Positions 15,761 to 24,157 are shown, numbered from the stretch's first letter. The stretch is DNA of 64,000 nucleotides from UBA1479 sp002706405 (GCA_963972255.1 CAXATO010000003.1:124001-188000), one strand, 5' to 3'. Translations and numbers: made by a program. The notes: a model not told the origin generated them from the sequence alone.

Positions 15761-16759
15761 ATGCGCGCCTATTGGTATGACCGCGCGGGCCCGGCGGCGG
15801 ACGTTCTGCAGTTCGGGGAGCTTCCCGACCCGGAACCGGGCCCCGGCGAGGTCCGCGTCCGCATCGCCTATTCCGCCATCAATCCGACGGACGTGAAGCG
15901 TCGGGCGACGGGCCGCGAGCTGGCCCGGTTCTCGCCGATCATTCCCAACAACGACGGTTCCGGTGTCATCGACAAGGTCGGCGAAGGGGTCAACAACGCC
16001 CGCATCGGCCAGAAGGTCTGGATCTTCGGCGCCCAGCATGGCCGCCCCCAGGGCACGGCGGCGGAATACGTGGTCCTGCCGACGCGCCAGGCGATCTCGC
16101 TCGCCGGAGACGTCAGCCTGAGCCAGGGGGCCTGCGCCGGGGTGCCGGTGGTGACGGCCTATCACGCGCTGTTCTGCGACGGCGATATTTCGCGCAAGAC
16201 CGTTCTGGTCACCGGCGGCACGGGGCGCGTCGGCGCCTATGCGGTGCAATTGGGCGTGTGGGGCGGGGCCAGGGTGATCACGACCTGCGGGTCCGAGGAG
16301 CATTGTGCCGAGGCGCGCGACCTGGGGGCGGCCGTGGCCCTGAATTACAAGGAGCCGGACCTCAAGGAACGCATTCTCGAGGCCGCCGGCGGTCCCGTCG
16401 ACCGCATCGTCGAGGTCGCTTTCGGATCCAACACGGACCTGCTGCCGGATATTCTGAAACCCAACGGCACCGTCGCGACCTATGCGTCCGACGCCGTGCC
16501 CGAACCGGTGATCCCTTTCAACAAATGGATGGGCGGCAACGTCAACATCCGCATGTTCACGATCTATCAACTCGACCGCCTGACCCAGGATGACGTGCTG
16601 CAGACCGTCAGCCCGCTGATGTCGCCGGATACCCTGGTCCACCGCATCGGCGAACGGTTCCAGTTCGACGACATGGTCAAGGCCCATGAAGCGGTCGAGG
16701 CGGGCGACGTCCACGGCGTCGCCCAGGTCGTCGTGGCGAAAAATCTGGAGCATCAGTGA
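15761..16759 (+). CDS. Zinc-independent quinone oxidoreductase-like MDR alcohol dehydrogenase
   Basis: The 332-residue medium-chain dehydrogenase/reductase starts MRAYWYDRAGPAADVLQFGE, with the substrate domain SAINPTDVKRRAT, an NADPH-binding Rossmann region VLVTGGTGRVGAYAVQLG, and the conserved DRIVEVAFGSN. The zinc-ligand cysteines and GHE motif of true alcohol dehydrogenases are missing, so it is a quinone oxidoreductase (QOR) type that reduces quinones or enones with NADPH. AAGGAGGAGACATCC precedes the ATG. The next gene starts on its stop codon (TGATG), so the two form a coupled pair. Confidence 0.9.
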   Translation: MRAYWYDRAGPAADVLQFGELPDPEPGPGEVRVRIAYSAINPTDVKRRATGRELARFSPIIPNNDGSGVIDKVGEGVNNARIGQKVWIFGAQHGRPQGTAAEYVVLPTRQAISLAGDVSLSQGACAGVPVVTAYHALFCDGDISRKTVLVTGGTGRVGAYAVQLGVWGGARVITTCGSEEHCAEARDLGAAVALNYKEPDLKERILEAAGGPVDRIVEVAFGSNTDLLPDILKPNGTVATYASDAVPEPVIPFNKWMGGNVNIRMFTIYQLDRLTQDDVLQTVSPLMSPDTLVHRIGERFQFDDMVKAHEAVEAGDVHGVAQVVVAKNLEHQ

Positions 16760-17145
16760 TGAAGATGATCAACCATCAACCGGCGACCGTGCATAAGCCG
16801 TTCTCGGCCTATGCCCTGGCGACCGAGGTTCAGGACGCCACGCGCTGGCTGCATATCTCCGGTCAGGTCGGGGCCGACAGCGACGGCAAGCCGGTCGAAG
16901 GGATCGAGGGCCAACTGGAAGAGATTTTCTTCAAGCTGGGGGAAATCCTCAAGGAAGCGGAGATGGACCGCACCAACCTGGTCAAGATCACCATTTTCCT
17001 GACCCGGGCGGAGGACGTGGGCGTCATGCGGAAGGTGCGTGATCGCTTCATGGCCGGGCATTTGTGCGCGTCTAGTCTGCTGATCGTCGCCGGGCTGTCG
17101 TCGCCCAACTGGCTGGCCGAAGTCGAGGCGGTCGCGGCGGCCTGA
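16759..17145 (+). CDS. RidA/YER057c/UK114-family protein, catalytic arginine apparently replaced
   Basis: The 128-residue protein follows the RidA fold: an N-terminal strand with HKPFSAYALATEV, the core LHISGQVGADSDGKPVEG, and the C-terminal NWLAEVEAVAAA. True RidA deaminates reactive enamines such as 2-aminoacrylate and needs an arginine in a segment written A-R-S; here the matching segment reads ASSLLIVAGLS, so the arginine is serine. It is therefore likely one of the Rid subgroups without that activity. The ATG overlaps the preceding stop (TGATG), and function is probably tied to the oxidoreductase. Confidence 0.88.
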   Translation: MKMINHQPATVHKPFSAYALATEVQDATRWLHISGQVGADSDGKPVEGIEGQLEEIFFKLGEILKEAEMDRTNLVKITIFLTRAEDVGVMRKVRDRFMAGHLCASSLLIVAGLSSPNWLAEVEAVAAA

Positions 17146-17181
17146 TTTTCAGAGCGTCCGGACGGCCGCGCGTCTTTTGTC

Positions 17182-17982
17182 TTATTCCGAGGCGCCTTCG
17201 GTCTCGATCGAAATTTCGCGGCCGCAATGCTTGCAATGCAGGGCATCGGGTTCGTGCAGCAACAGGCCGCAGCCGCCGCACTTGTGGCGGATCTTGGGCG
17301 GCCGGAAGACCGACTGCAGCAGGCGCAGAAACAACCCGACGCCGAAGATCAGAATGGCGATCGACAACCAGCGCCCGCTTTCGCCGACCAGAACGATATC
17401 GCCGAACCCGGTCGTCGTCAGGGCCGCGACCGTGAAGTAAATGGCGTCCGTGTAGGTTTTGATGTCGGGATTGATGGCCGTCTGCACGGCATGGACGAAG
17501 GCGGAGACAATGAAAACGAAGACCGCCAAATTCAAGCTGCGTTGGATGACTTCCTCGTTGCGGCGGAAGAAGCTGCTGTCGTTGCGCAGTTCCTGCAGTA
17601 CCCTGTAGGAGCGCAGCACGCGAAGGGCCCGGAGAACACGCAGGAAGGCGAAGTTCCCGAAAAACACCGGGGCGACCAGACTGAGGATCACCGCCAGATC
17701 GGCCCAATGGAAGGGGTTGGCCAGGAATCGCAGGCGATTCTCGGCGATCCAGCCGCGGGCCAGAAGGTCGAGACAGACAAACGATGCCAGGAAAAGGTCG
17801 AGCCAGTAGATTTCCGGCGGCAGGGCGAAGAAGCCGGCGGCGATATAGGTGGCGATGATCACGAGGTCGAAGGCCAGCAGGCCCAGGCGGAACCGCAGGG
17901 CCGCTTTGCTGCGGCCCGTGTAGATGAATTCGATCTGCTTTTTCAGATCGTCCAAGTCCGCGTGTTTGCCGGCGCTTGCCAT
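17182..17982 (-). CDS. Voltage-gated-type potassium channel with C-terminal zinc ribbon
   Basis: The 266-residue protein has six transmembrane segments: S1-S3 at about 32-100, an arginine-rich S4 at 114-130 (FLRVLRALRVLRSYRVL, with arginines every third residue), a pore loop with filter TTTGFGD at 189-195, and S6 near 205-222. The filter differs from TVGYG but is common in prokaryotic K+ channels. After S6 there is a short cytoplasmic tail with CGGC (235-238) and CKHC (250-253), a zinc-ribbon pattern. The start follows AAGGTGGGCATGCC. The gene converges on the RidA gene. Potassium selectivity is inferred; the zinc ribbon is the odd part. Confidence 0.88.
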   Translation of the reverse strand: MASAGKHADLDDLKKQIEFIYTGRSKAALRFRLGLLAFDLVIIATYIAAGFFALPPEIYWLDLFLASFVCLDLLARGWIAENRLRFLANPFHWADLAVILSLVAPVFFGNFAFLRVLRALRVLRSYRVLQELRNDSSFFRRNEEVIQRSLNLAVFVFIVSAFVHAVQTAINPDIKTYTDAIYFTVAALTTTGFGDIVLVGESGRWLSIAILIFGVGLFLRLLQSVFRPPKIRHKCGGCGLLLHEPDALHCKHCGREISIETEGASE

Positions 17983-18078
17983 GGCATGCCCACCTTCCGC
18001 CTTTCACCGAGGCTGGCGCCAAGGCTAAGGCTTTCATAGCACCGGCGGGGAGCACCGGCAAACAGCGGTCAGTGGCGA

Positions 18079-18783
18079 TCAGGGCACGTCGACGATGACG
18101 ACTTCGGCGTCGGTATCGGCGCGGATGGTGATGGTGTCCACGTCCGTCACCGCCGTGCCCGACCGTTCGGGGGCGTGCACGCCGTTGATGGTAAGCGCCC
18201 CCACTGCGGGCACGATATAGGCGCTGCGTCCCGGGGCCAGGGTCAGGGTCGGTTCCTCGCCGGCCTTGAGCGTGCCGCCGAGGACCGCCGCGTCCTGATG
18301 GATCATCAGCGCGTCGGTGTCCTTGTCCTCGGCGCGGCCCGAGGCCAGCACGTCAAGCCTGCCGCCCCGGCTTTGCTTCGGGAATTGGCGGGCGTCCCAG
18401 CGGGGGGCGATGCCGGTCTCCCGGGGCTCGATCCAGATCTGGAACAGGGTCGTCGGCCCGTCCTCGCGGTTGTGCTCCGCATGGCGGATGCCGGTGCCGG
18501 CCGACATTACCTGGACATCGCCGGCTTCCGTGCGGCCGGTGTTGCCCAGGTTGTCCTGATGGGTGATGGCGCCCGTTCGCACATAGGTGATGATTTCCAT
18601 GTCTTTGTGCCCGTGCGGATCGAAGCCGCGGCCCGGTTCGATGGTGTCGTCGTTCCACACCAGCAGCGGGCCCAGGCCCGTGCGCGCGGGATCGTAGTAG
18701 TTGGCGAAGGAAAAGTGATAGCGGGCGTTCAGCCAGTCGTTGGCGAAGCGGCCCAAATTTTCCAGGGGCGTGACGGATATCAT
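18079..18783 (-). CDS. Pirin-family bicupin (quercetinase-like)
   Basis: The 234-residue bicupin carries the N-terminal pirin signature (RYHFSFANYYDPARTGLGPL) and metal-binding histidines in GFDPHGHKDMEIITYV and RHAEHN. YhaK/YhhW-type pirins bind iron or other metals; some oxidise quercetin, others act as redox sensors. It is the last gene of an operon with glutathionyl-hydroquinone reductase (20 bases upstream) and azoreductase. The E. coli yhaK gene also lies close to yqjG and a LysR gene (yhaJ), so a part in handling quinone-like compounds is a fair inference. AAAGG precedes the ATG. Confidence 0.92.
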   Translation of the reverse strand: MISVTPLENLGRFANDWLNARYHFSFANYYDPARTGLGPLLVWNDDTIEPGRGFDPHGHKDMEIITYVRTGAITHQDNLGNTGRTEAGDVQVMSAGTGIRHAEHNREDGPTTLFQIWIEPRETGIAPRWDARQFPKQSRGGRLDVLASGRAEDKDTDALMIHQDAAVLGGTLKAGEEPTLTLAPGRSAYIVPAVGALTINGVHAPERSGTAVTDVDTITIRADTDAEVVIVDVP

Positions 18784-18803
18784 GGCGATGAACCTTTCGG
18801 TGG

Positions 18804-19778
18804 TCAGGCGGCCTTCAGGCGGTCGCGCCCGTGGGGCGCGTCCAAGTCCTGATCGGGGCCGGCGGGGATGATCCCCGTGGGGTTGATGGTCTTATGGCTG
18901 CCGTAGTAGTGGGCCTTGATCGCGGGCATATCGATGGTCCCCTTGACGCCCGGCCATTGGTGAAGCTCACGCAGGAAGCCGGACAGGTTGGGGTAATCGG
19001 CGATGCGGCGGATGTTGCACTTGAAGTGGCCGACATAGACCGCATCGAAGCGCAGCAACGTGGTGAACAGCCGCCAGTCGGCTTCCGTAACGCGGTCGCC
19101 GGTGAGGTAGCGGCTTTCGCCCAGGACGGCTTCGAGCCAGTCCAGGCTGTGGAACAGGTCCGTGACGGCTTCGTCGTATGCGGCCTGTGTCGTCGCGAAG
19201 CCGGCCCGGTAGACGCCGTTGTTCACCGTGCGGTAGACGCGCTCGTTGACCAGGTCGATCTCGTGCCGGAGATCATCGGGGTAATAGTCGCCCCGCCTGG
19301 CGCCGACGCCGTCGAAGGCCGAATTGAACATGCGGATGATGTCGGCGGATTCATTGCTGACGATCGTCTGCGTCTGCTTGTCCCACAGTACGGGCACGGT
19401 GACCCGGCCCGTGTAATCGGACTTGGCGGCCGTATAGACCTGATGCAGGTAGCGTGCGCCCAGGATCGGGTCGGCGCCGGGAGCGATCTCCCAGCCGTTC
19501 TCCAGCATCAAGGGCTCGACCACCGTCACCGGAACCATGTCCTCCAGGCCCTTGAGGGCGCGGAAGATCAGGGCCCGGTGGGCCCAGGGGCAGGCGGCGG
19601 CGACGTAGAGGTGATAGCGCCCGGCGGCCGCCTTGAAGCCGCCTTGGCCGGTCGGCCCGGGGCCGCCGTCGGCGGTGACCCAGTTGCGGAACGCCGCGTC
19701 CTCGCGCTGAAAGCGGCCGCCGGTTGCCTTGGTGTCGTACCATTGGTCGCGCCAGTCGCCGTTTACAAGCTGTCCCAT
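18804..19778 (-). CDS. yqjG: Glutathionyl-hydroquinone reductase (Xi-class GST, YqjG/PcpF type)
   Basis: The 324-residue protein reduces glutathionyl-hydroquinones back to hydroquinones, releasing glutathione. The diagnostic Xi-class motif CPWAH is in YVAAACPWAHR, with catalytic Cys63. Other landmarks are the GRYHLYVA strand, VPVLWDKQTQTIVSNESADI for glutathione contact, and a C-terminal helical domain with YVGHFKCNIRRIADYPNLSG. The ATG at 19778 has an ideal AAAGGAGG site; the longer frame upstream is antisense to azoR spacing and unsupported. It lies between azoR (31 bases) and the pirin gene (20 bases) in one operon. Confidence 0.95.
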   Translation of the reverse strand: MGQLVNGDWRDQWYDTKATGGRFQREDAAFRNWVTADGGPGPTGQGGFKAAAGRYHLYVAAACPWAHRALIFRALKGLEDMVPVTVVEPLMLENGWEIAPGADPILGARYLHQVYTAAKSDYTGRVTVPVLWDKQTQTIVSNESADIIRMFNSAFDGVGARRGDYYPDDLRHEIDLVNERVYRTVNNGVYRAGFATTQAAYDEAVTDLFHSLDWLEAVLGESRYLTGDRVTEADWRLFTTLLRFDAVYVGHFKCNIRRIADYPNLSGFLRELHQWPGVKGTIDMPAIKAHYYGSHKTINPTGIIPAGPDQDLDAPHGRDRLKAA

Positions 19779-19809
19779 TGTCGGCCTCCTTTCTTTAAGT
19801 CCGCCGGGG

Positions 19810-20406
19810 TCAGGCGGCTTCGGCGACTTGGCTGATCTGGGCCCGGGCGGCCTGGATGCCGTCGTCGCCCTTGGCCGTGCCTTCGGCATAGATGAAGGAA
19901 ATGTCCTCGAGCCCGATGAAGTTGAGGGCGCGGCGCAGATAGGGTTCCAGATGGTCCAGGTGATTGAACGGCGTGCCCGGGCCATAGACCCCGCCGCGGG
20001 TGGTCACGACATGGACCGGGCGGTCGGTCACCAGGCCCTTGGGGCCCTGGCCCGTCGGCTCGAAGGTGCGGCCGATGCGGGCGACTTGGTCGATCCAGGT
20101 CTTGAGCGACGAGGCGATGCCGAAGTTGTGCATGGGGGCGGCGATGACGATGGCGTCGGCGGCGAACAGCTCGTCAATCAGTTCATTCGACAAGGCGAGT
20201 TTCTGGTTCTGCTCGACCGTGCGCTCGGCCTCCGGCGTATAGAAGGCGCCGATGGTTTCCTGGTCCAGATGCGGCGGCGGGTTGGCGCCCAGATCGCGGA
20301 CGACGACGCGGCCGTCGCCGGCGAGGGAATGGGCCAGTTCCTGCGCCAGGGCGCGGGAACTGGAGCCTTCGAGATTGGGGCTGGAACTGATGAGAAGAAT
20401 GCTCAT
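19810..20406 (-). CDS. azoR: FMN-dependent NADH:quinone oxidoreductase/azoreductase
   Basis: The 198-residue flavodoxin-like enzyme makes two-electron reductions of quinones and azo compounds with NADH. The FMN phosphate loop is SSSPNLEGSSSRALAQEL at the N-terminus, followed by AAPMHNFGIASSLKTWIDQV and TTRGGVYGPGTPFNHLDH, both AzoR hallmarks. It is the first gene of the azoR-yqjG-pirin operon and is divergent from a LysR regulator across 153 bases. AAAGGACC precedes the ATG. Together the set looks like a defence against quinones, nitroaromatics or other electrophiles. Confidence 0.95.
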   Translation of the reverse strand: MSILLISSSPNLEGSSSRALAQELAHSLAGDGRVVVRDLGANPPPHLDQETIGAFYTPEAERTVEQNQKLALSNELIDELFAADAIVIAAPMHNFGIASSLKTWIDQVARIGRTFEPTGQGPKGLVTDRPVHVVTTRGGVYGPGTPFNHLDHLEPYLRRALNFIGLEDISFIYAEGTAKGDDGIQAARAQISQVAEAA

Positions 20407-20528
20407 GGGTCGGGTCCTTTCAACTGTCTGAGGTGGCCGGTGGGCCCGGGCATGTCCGGGGGGGGCGACCGTTGACGGGGACCCTACGCTTGGGCGTATT
20501 TGTAGACAATTGGCCTAAATGGAATATA

Positions 20529-20550
20529 ATTGTTTCTTTAAATAAACAAT
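20529..20550. promoter_or_regulatory. Candidate LysR operator between azoR and its divergent regulator
   Basis: An inverted repeat ATTGTTT - 8 bases - AAACAAT lies 10 bases upstream of the LysR start in an AT-rich patch inside otherwise G+C-rich DNA. LysR proteins typically bind interrupted dyads centred near such divergent promoters. Its closeness to the LysR start codon suggests autorepression; control of azoR from the same site is inference. Confidence 0.5.
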
Positions 20551-20559
20551 GAGCCGAGA

Positions 20560-21471
20560 ATGGATCACCTGACCGGCATGGCCGTTTTCGCCAAGGTGGT
20601 GGAAACCGGCACCTTCACGGGCGCCGCCCAGGCCATGGGATTGTCCAAAGGGGCCGTCAGCAAGCAGATCGCCAGGCTGGAAGACCGTCTGGGGGCGCGT
20701 TTGTTGAACCGCACCACCCGACGCTCCAGCCTGACCGAGGTCGGGGCCGCGTTCTATGAACGCTGCCGGCGCATCGTCGCCGAGGCGGAAGAGGCGGAAC
20801 TGGCCGTCACCCGGCTGCATGCGGAGCCCCGGGGAACCCTGCGCGTCAATCTGCCCATGTCCTTCGGCATGCTGCATATGGCCGACGCCTTGCCGGATTT
20901 CATGGCGGCCTATCCGGAAATCAGCCTGGACGTGACCCTGGACGACCGGGTCGTCAACGTGGTCGATGAAGGGTTCGACGTGGTCATCCGCATCACGGAG
21001 CTGCCGGATTCATCCCTGATCGCCCGGCGGGTCGCGCCCTTCCGCATCGCCACTTGCGCCGCCCCCGCCTATTGGGACGCCCACGGCCGGCCCACGCATC
21101 CGGATGACCTGCGTCATCACGCCTGTCTGCTGTACAGCTATCTGTCCAATCTGAACGAATGGCGCTACCGGGGGCCGGACGGCCCCTTCGCCGTGCGGGT
21201 CGACGGCCCCATGCGCGGCAACAACGGCGACCTGTTGCGCGCCGCCGCCGTGGCCGGGTTGGGGGTCGTGCGCTCGCCCACCTTCATCGTCGGCTGCGAC
21301 GTGGTGGAAGGGCGGCTGGAGCAGGTGCTGACCGAGTATGAGGACGACGACCGCGGCATCTACGCCGTCTATCCCCACAACCGGCATCTGTCGGCCAAGG
21401 TCCGCGCCTTCGTCGATTTCATGGCCAAACGTTTCGCGGACCCGATCTGGCTCGGCATGAACGTCGCCTGA
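20560..21471 (+). CDS. LysR-family transcriptional regulator of the azoR operon
   Basis: The 303-residue regulator has an N-terminal winged helix-turn-helix (MAVFAKVVETGTFTGAAQAM, then GLSKGAVSKQIARLE) and a type-2 periplasmic-binding-like effector domain beginning about residue 90 (RGTLRVNLPMSFGMLHMADA). The HHACLLYSYL and WRYRGPDGPF stretches are typical of the large CrgA/AaeR-like subgroup. Its position divergent from azoR-yqjG-pirin strongly suggests it controls them, as YhaJ does for related genes in E. coli. The effector is probably a quinone or related aromatic, but this is inferred from neighbours alone. Confidence 0.93.
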   Translation: MDHLTGMAVFAKVVETGTFTGAAQAMGLSKGAVSKQIARLEDRLGARLLNRTTRRSSLTEVGAAFYERCRRIVAEAEEAELAVTRLHAEPRGTLRVNLPMSFGMLHMADALPDFMAAYPEISLDVTLDDRVVNVVDEGFDVVIRITELPDSSLIARRVAPFRIATCAAPAYWDAHGRPTHPDDLRHHACLLYSYLSNLNEWRYRGPDGPFAVRVDGPMRGNNGDLLRAAAVAGLGVVRSPTFIVGCDVVEGRLEQVLTEYEDDDRGIYAVYPHNRHLSAKVRAFVDFMAKRFADPIWLGMNVA

Positions 21472-21486
21472 CCGATGCGCCGCCCG

Positions 21487-23100
21487 TCAGTGCGACGGGC
21501 CGCTGGGCGCGGGCAGGCCTTCCAATTCCACGTTGACGCAGGCGACCTTGCCGCTGGCCACGGCACGGTCCAGGGCCGCGTCCAGTTCCGCCGGGTCGGT
21601 GACGTACTCGCCGTGCCCGCCGAGCCCTTCCACGGCCAGGTCATAGCGGGCATCGCCCAGTTCGCAGCCGATCAGGCGGTTGGAGCCGTACTCGCGCAAC
21701 TGGATCTGATGTTCCGCGTTCCAGCGGTGGTCGTTGCCGATGATCACCACATAGGGGGTTCCGGCGCGGGCCGCTGTCTCGAACTCGGCGAAGTGGAAGC
21801 CCACGGTGCCGTCGCCCATCAGCGCGAACACGGTGGCCTCCGGCAGGGCCTTCTTGGCCCCCAGGCCGTAGCCCAGGCAACCGCCGATGACCCCGGATAT
21901 GCCGTTGATCACGCGTTTTGAGGTCCGGATGCCGGCCTGAGCCCATTGCCCGAACTCGCCGCCGTCGATGATCAGCACCGCGTCCTTGGCCTTGTCGATC
22001 TGACGTTGCACGGCGGCACAGACCTGGGCCGGGGAAATGCCGCCGTTGGCGGCGGCCTGGTCCGGGGAGAAGCTGCGCTGGGCGATCTGTTCCGCGGTCT
22101 TGGCGCGCCAGGCCTGATGTGCCGTGCCGCCCTTGCCTTGGGCGATCAGCACTGATGCCGCGTCCCGGGGGTCGGCGGCCAGGGCCGTCATGATGCGGTC
22201 ATCCAAGTTGCGATGGGCGCGGTCGCGCTCGTCGGCGTCGGCGTTGACGCAGATCCATTTGCAGGCAGGGTCGAAGATGTTGGTGCCGGCGAAGCCCAGG
22301 GTGAAATCGATCCGCTTGCCCAGGGTGACGATCAGGTCGGCCTCCGCCATCACGGCGGCGATGCTGCCGAGGGACGGGTCCTTCAGGCCGCGCGGGCTTT
22401 CCATGACGACCACGGGGGCATCCAGGGCGTCGGCCAGCTTGTCCGCGACACCCGGACTGCGCGCCGAATTCAGCACCGGCCCGCACAGGACGATGGGGTG
22501 TTTGGCGGAGGCCACGGCGTCGGCGACCTGTTTGGCATCCTCGGGCGAAAGCGCCATGGTCTCGCGGGCGAAGGCGCTTGTCGGCGGTACGTTGCCGGCC
22601 GTGGCATCGGCTTCGACCACGTCGAAGGCGAGGGATATGTGGACCGGCCCCGGCCGCCCCGACTTGGCGGCGCGGATCGCCCGCGCGGCGGCGCTGCCCA
22701 GATCGGCGGCCCGCGTCGGGCGGATCGACAGCTTGGTCAGGGGGGCGATCATCGGCACTTGGCGCATTTCCTGAAAGGCCCCCCGGCCGTCCTGGGCGAC
22801 CGGGGAATCGCCGGTCAGCAGCAGCACCGGCGTGTCCGATTCCCAGGCCGTGAACAGCCCGCCCATGGCGTTGGCGGCACCGCCGCCGGCCGTCACCATG
22901 GCCACGCCGACGTTCCCCGTCAGTTGGGCATGGGCCTCGGCCATGTATACGGCGGCGGCTTCGTGCCGGGTGTGAATGATCTCGATGCCTGCGTCGAAGC
23001 AGGCGTCATAGACCGGCATGATCTGGTTGCCGGACAGTGAGAAAATACGTGTCACGCCGGCGGCCGCCAGCGACTTAACGAGAAGGTCTGCGCCTCGCAC
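21487..23100 (-). CDS. Thiamine-diphosphate-dependent enzyme, acetolactate synthase-like
   Basis: The 537-residue protein has the three-domain layout of the POX/ALS family. Glu47 in HTRHEAAAVYMAEA is the cofactor-activating glutamate. The central domain follows at about 190-330, and the ThDP/Mg motif GDG is at 429-431 with its partner asparagine in VVIIGNDHRWN. The start is a GTG after AAGGGGATC. It has no adjacent ilvH small subunit and lacks clear FAD-contact residues, so it is probably a decarboxylase or carboligase of another substrate and not biosynthetic AHAS. The gene lies 107 bases downstream of the TauD-like dioxygenase on the same strand and the two may act in one pathway. Confidence 0.88.
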   Translation of the reverse strand: MRGADLLVKSLAAAGVTRIFSLSGNQIMPVYDACFDAGIEIIHTRHEAAAVYMAEAHAQLTGNVGVAMVTAGGGAANAMGGLFTAWESDTPVLLLTGDSPVAQDGRGAFQEMRQVPMIAPLTKLSIRPTRAADLGSAAARAIRAAKSGRPGPVHISLAFDVVEADATAGNVPPTSAFARETMALSPEDAKQVADAVASAKHPIVLCGPVLNSARSPGVADKLADALDAPVVVMESPRGLKDPSLGSIAAVMAEADLIVTLGKRIDFTLGFAGTNIFDPACKWICVNADADERDRAHRNLDDRIMTALAADPRDAASVLIAQGKGGTAHQAWRAKTAEQIAQRSFSPDQAAANGGISPAQVCAAVQRQIDKAKDAVLIIDGGEFGQWAQAGIRTSKRVINGISGVIGGCLGYGLGAKKALPEATVFALMGDGTVGFHFAEFETAARAGTPYVVIIGNDHRWNAEHQIQLREYGSNRLIGCELGDARYDLAVEGLGGHGEYVTDPAELDAALDRAVASGKVACVNVELEGLPAPSGPSH

Positions 23101-23207
23101 GATCGATCCCCTTGATTGTTATTGCTGTGTCGTGGCGAGAAGACGCCTGCACAACGGTTGTAGCATTTATGAAAATTTCCGAAACCCCGCCGCTCGGGTA
23201 AAGGAGC

Positions 23208-24044
23208 CTAGGCCGGCACGTCGCCTTCCAGAATGACCCGATGCATGATGCGGCCCTCGGACGCGTCGTAGTCCCGATGGGCGATATGCAGGGTCGCCCG
23301 GTTGTCCCACAACAGCAGATCGCCCGGCTGCCAGGTATGACGATAGGTCACGTCGGGGGTGATGGCGCGGGCCAGCAGGTCCTGGATGAAGGCGCGGCTG
23401 TCCTCGGGCGTCATGCCGTCGATGCGTTCGGTCTTGCCGGGATGGACATAGATCGCCTTTTTCCCCGTTTCCGAATGGGTGCGGATCAGGGGATGGCGCT
23501 GCGGCGCCTTGGCCAGGGCCTGGCGCGCGTCTTCGCCGACGCTGCCCGTATCCTGTTCGATCACGTTGACGGTTATCATCGGGTCCAGCTTGCTGCGTTC
23601 TTCCGCCGGCAACCCTTCATAGGCGGCCTGCATGTTGGCGAAGCTGGTATCGCCGCCCTTGGACGGCAGCTTGACCGCATAGAGCATGGTCATCTTTGGC
23701 GGACGGGCGTGGTTGGTATGGTCCGTGTGCCAGGCGCGGGACCCGGTGGGAATGGCCTTGCCGTCCTTGCCCTTGTCCGACTGGCGGCTGTCCAGCACGA
23801 CGATTTCCGGATGTCCCGGCATCAGGATATTGGTCAGATGCTGCGGCATCAGGTCGCCGAACAGGCGGGCGGCGTCCAGGAACCGTTCGGGCGTGAAATT
23901 CTGGCCGCGCACGACCATGACAAGGCGCTCACGCAGCGCCTGCTGCATGGCGGACAAGTCTTCCGATGCGACCGGGCCGCTGAGGTCGATACCTGTCGCC
24001 TCGACGCCGAGGGTCGACGACAGGGGATTAAGAGATACAGACAT
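23208..24044 (-). CDS. TauD/TfdA-family Fe(II)/2-oxoglutarate dioxygenase
   Basis: The 278-residue enzyme uses iron, oxygen and 2-oxoglutarate to hydroxylate a small molecule, often leading to desulphonation or ether cleavage. The metal triad is His106-x-Asp108 in AWHTDHTNH and the distal histidine in ATLHIAHRDYD; the oxoglutarate-binding arginine is in GRIMHRVIL. The start at 24044 follows GGAGGAAACGCCC. The next gene on the strand is a ThDP enzyme, so a catabolic pair is possible. Taurine, 2,4-D or another substrate cannot be told apart from sequence. Confidence 0.92.
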   Translation of the reverse strand: MSVSLNPLSSTLGVEATGIDLSGPVASEDLSAMQQALRERLVMVVRGQNFTPERFLDAARLFGDLMPQHLTNILMPGHPEIVVLDSRQSDKGKDGKAIPTGSRAWHTDHTNHARPPKMTMLYAVKLPSKGGDTSFANMQAAYEGLPAEERSKLDPMITVNVIEQDTGSVGEDARQALAKAPQRHPLIRTHSETGKKAIYVHPGKTERIDGMTPEDSRAFIQDLLARAITPDVTYRHTWQPGDLLLWDNRATLHIAHRDYDASEGRIMHRVILEGDVPA

Positions 24045-24157
24045 GGGCGTTTCCTCCGATACCGCCCGGCTTTTTTCGCCGGGTCGGATCAAATGCGCCC
24101 CCCTGGGGATCATGATAATCACGCCGGCCGGCGCGGCGCAATGCCCGGAATGGGCGA

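Noticed and set aside
21487..23100. Naming the ThDP enzyme ilvB (acetolactate synthase)
   Set aside because: No regulatory subunit gene is adjacent and the sequence differs from biosynthetic AHAS in the cofactor and substrate regions.
24064..24083. Hairpin CCCGGC / GCCGGG after the amidotransferase-like gene, considered as a terminator
   Set aside because: The T-run lies in the loop and not after the stem, so it is not a normal rho-independent terminator.
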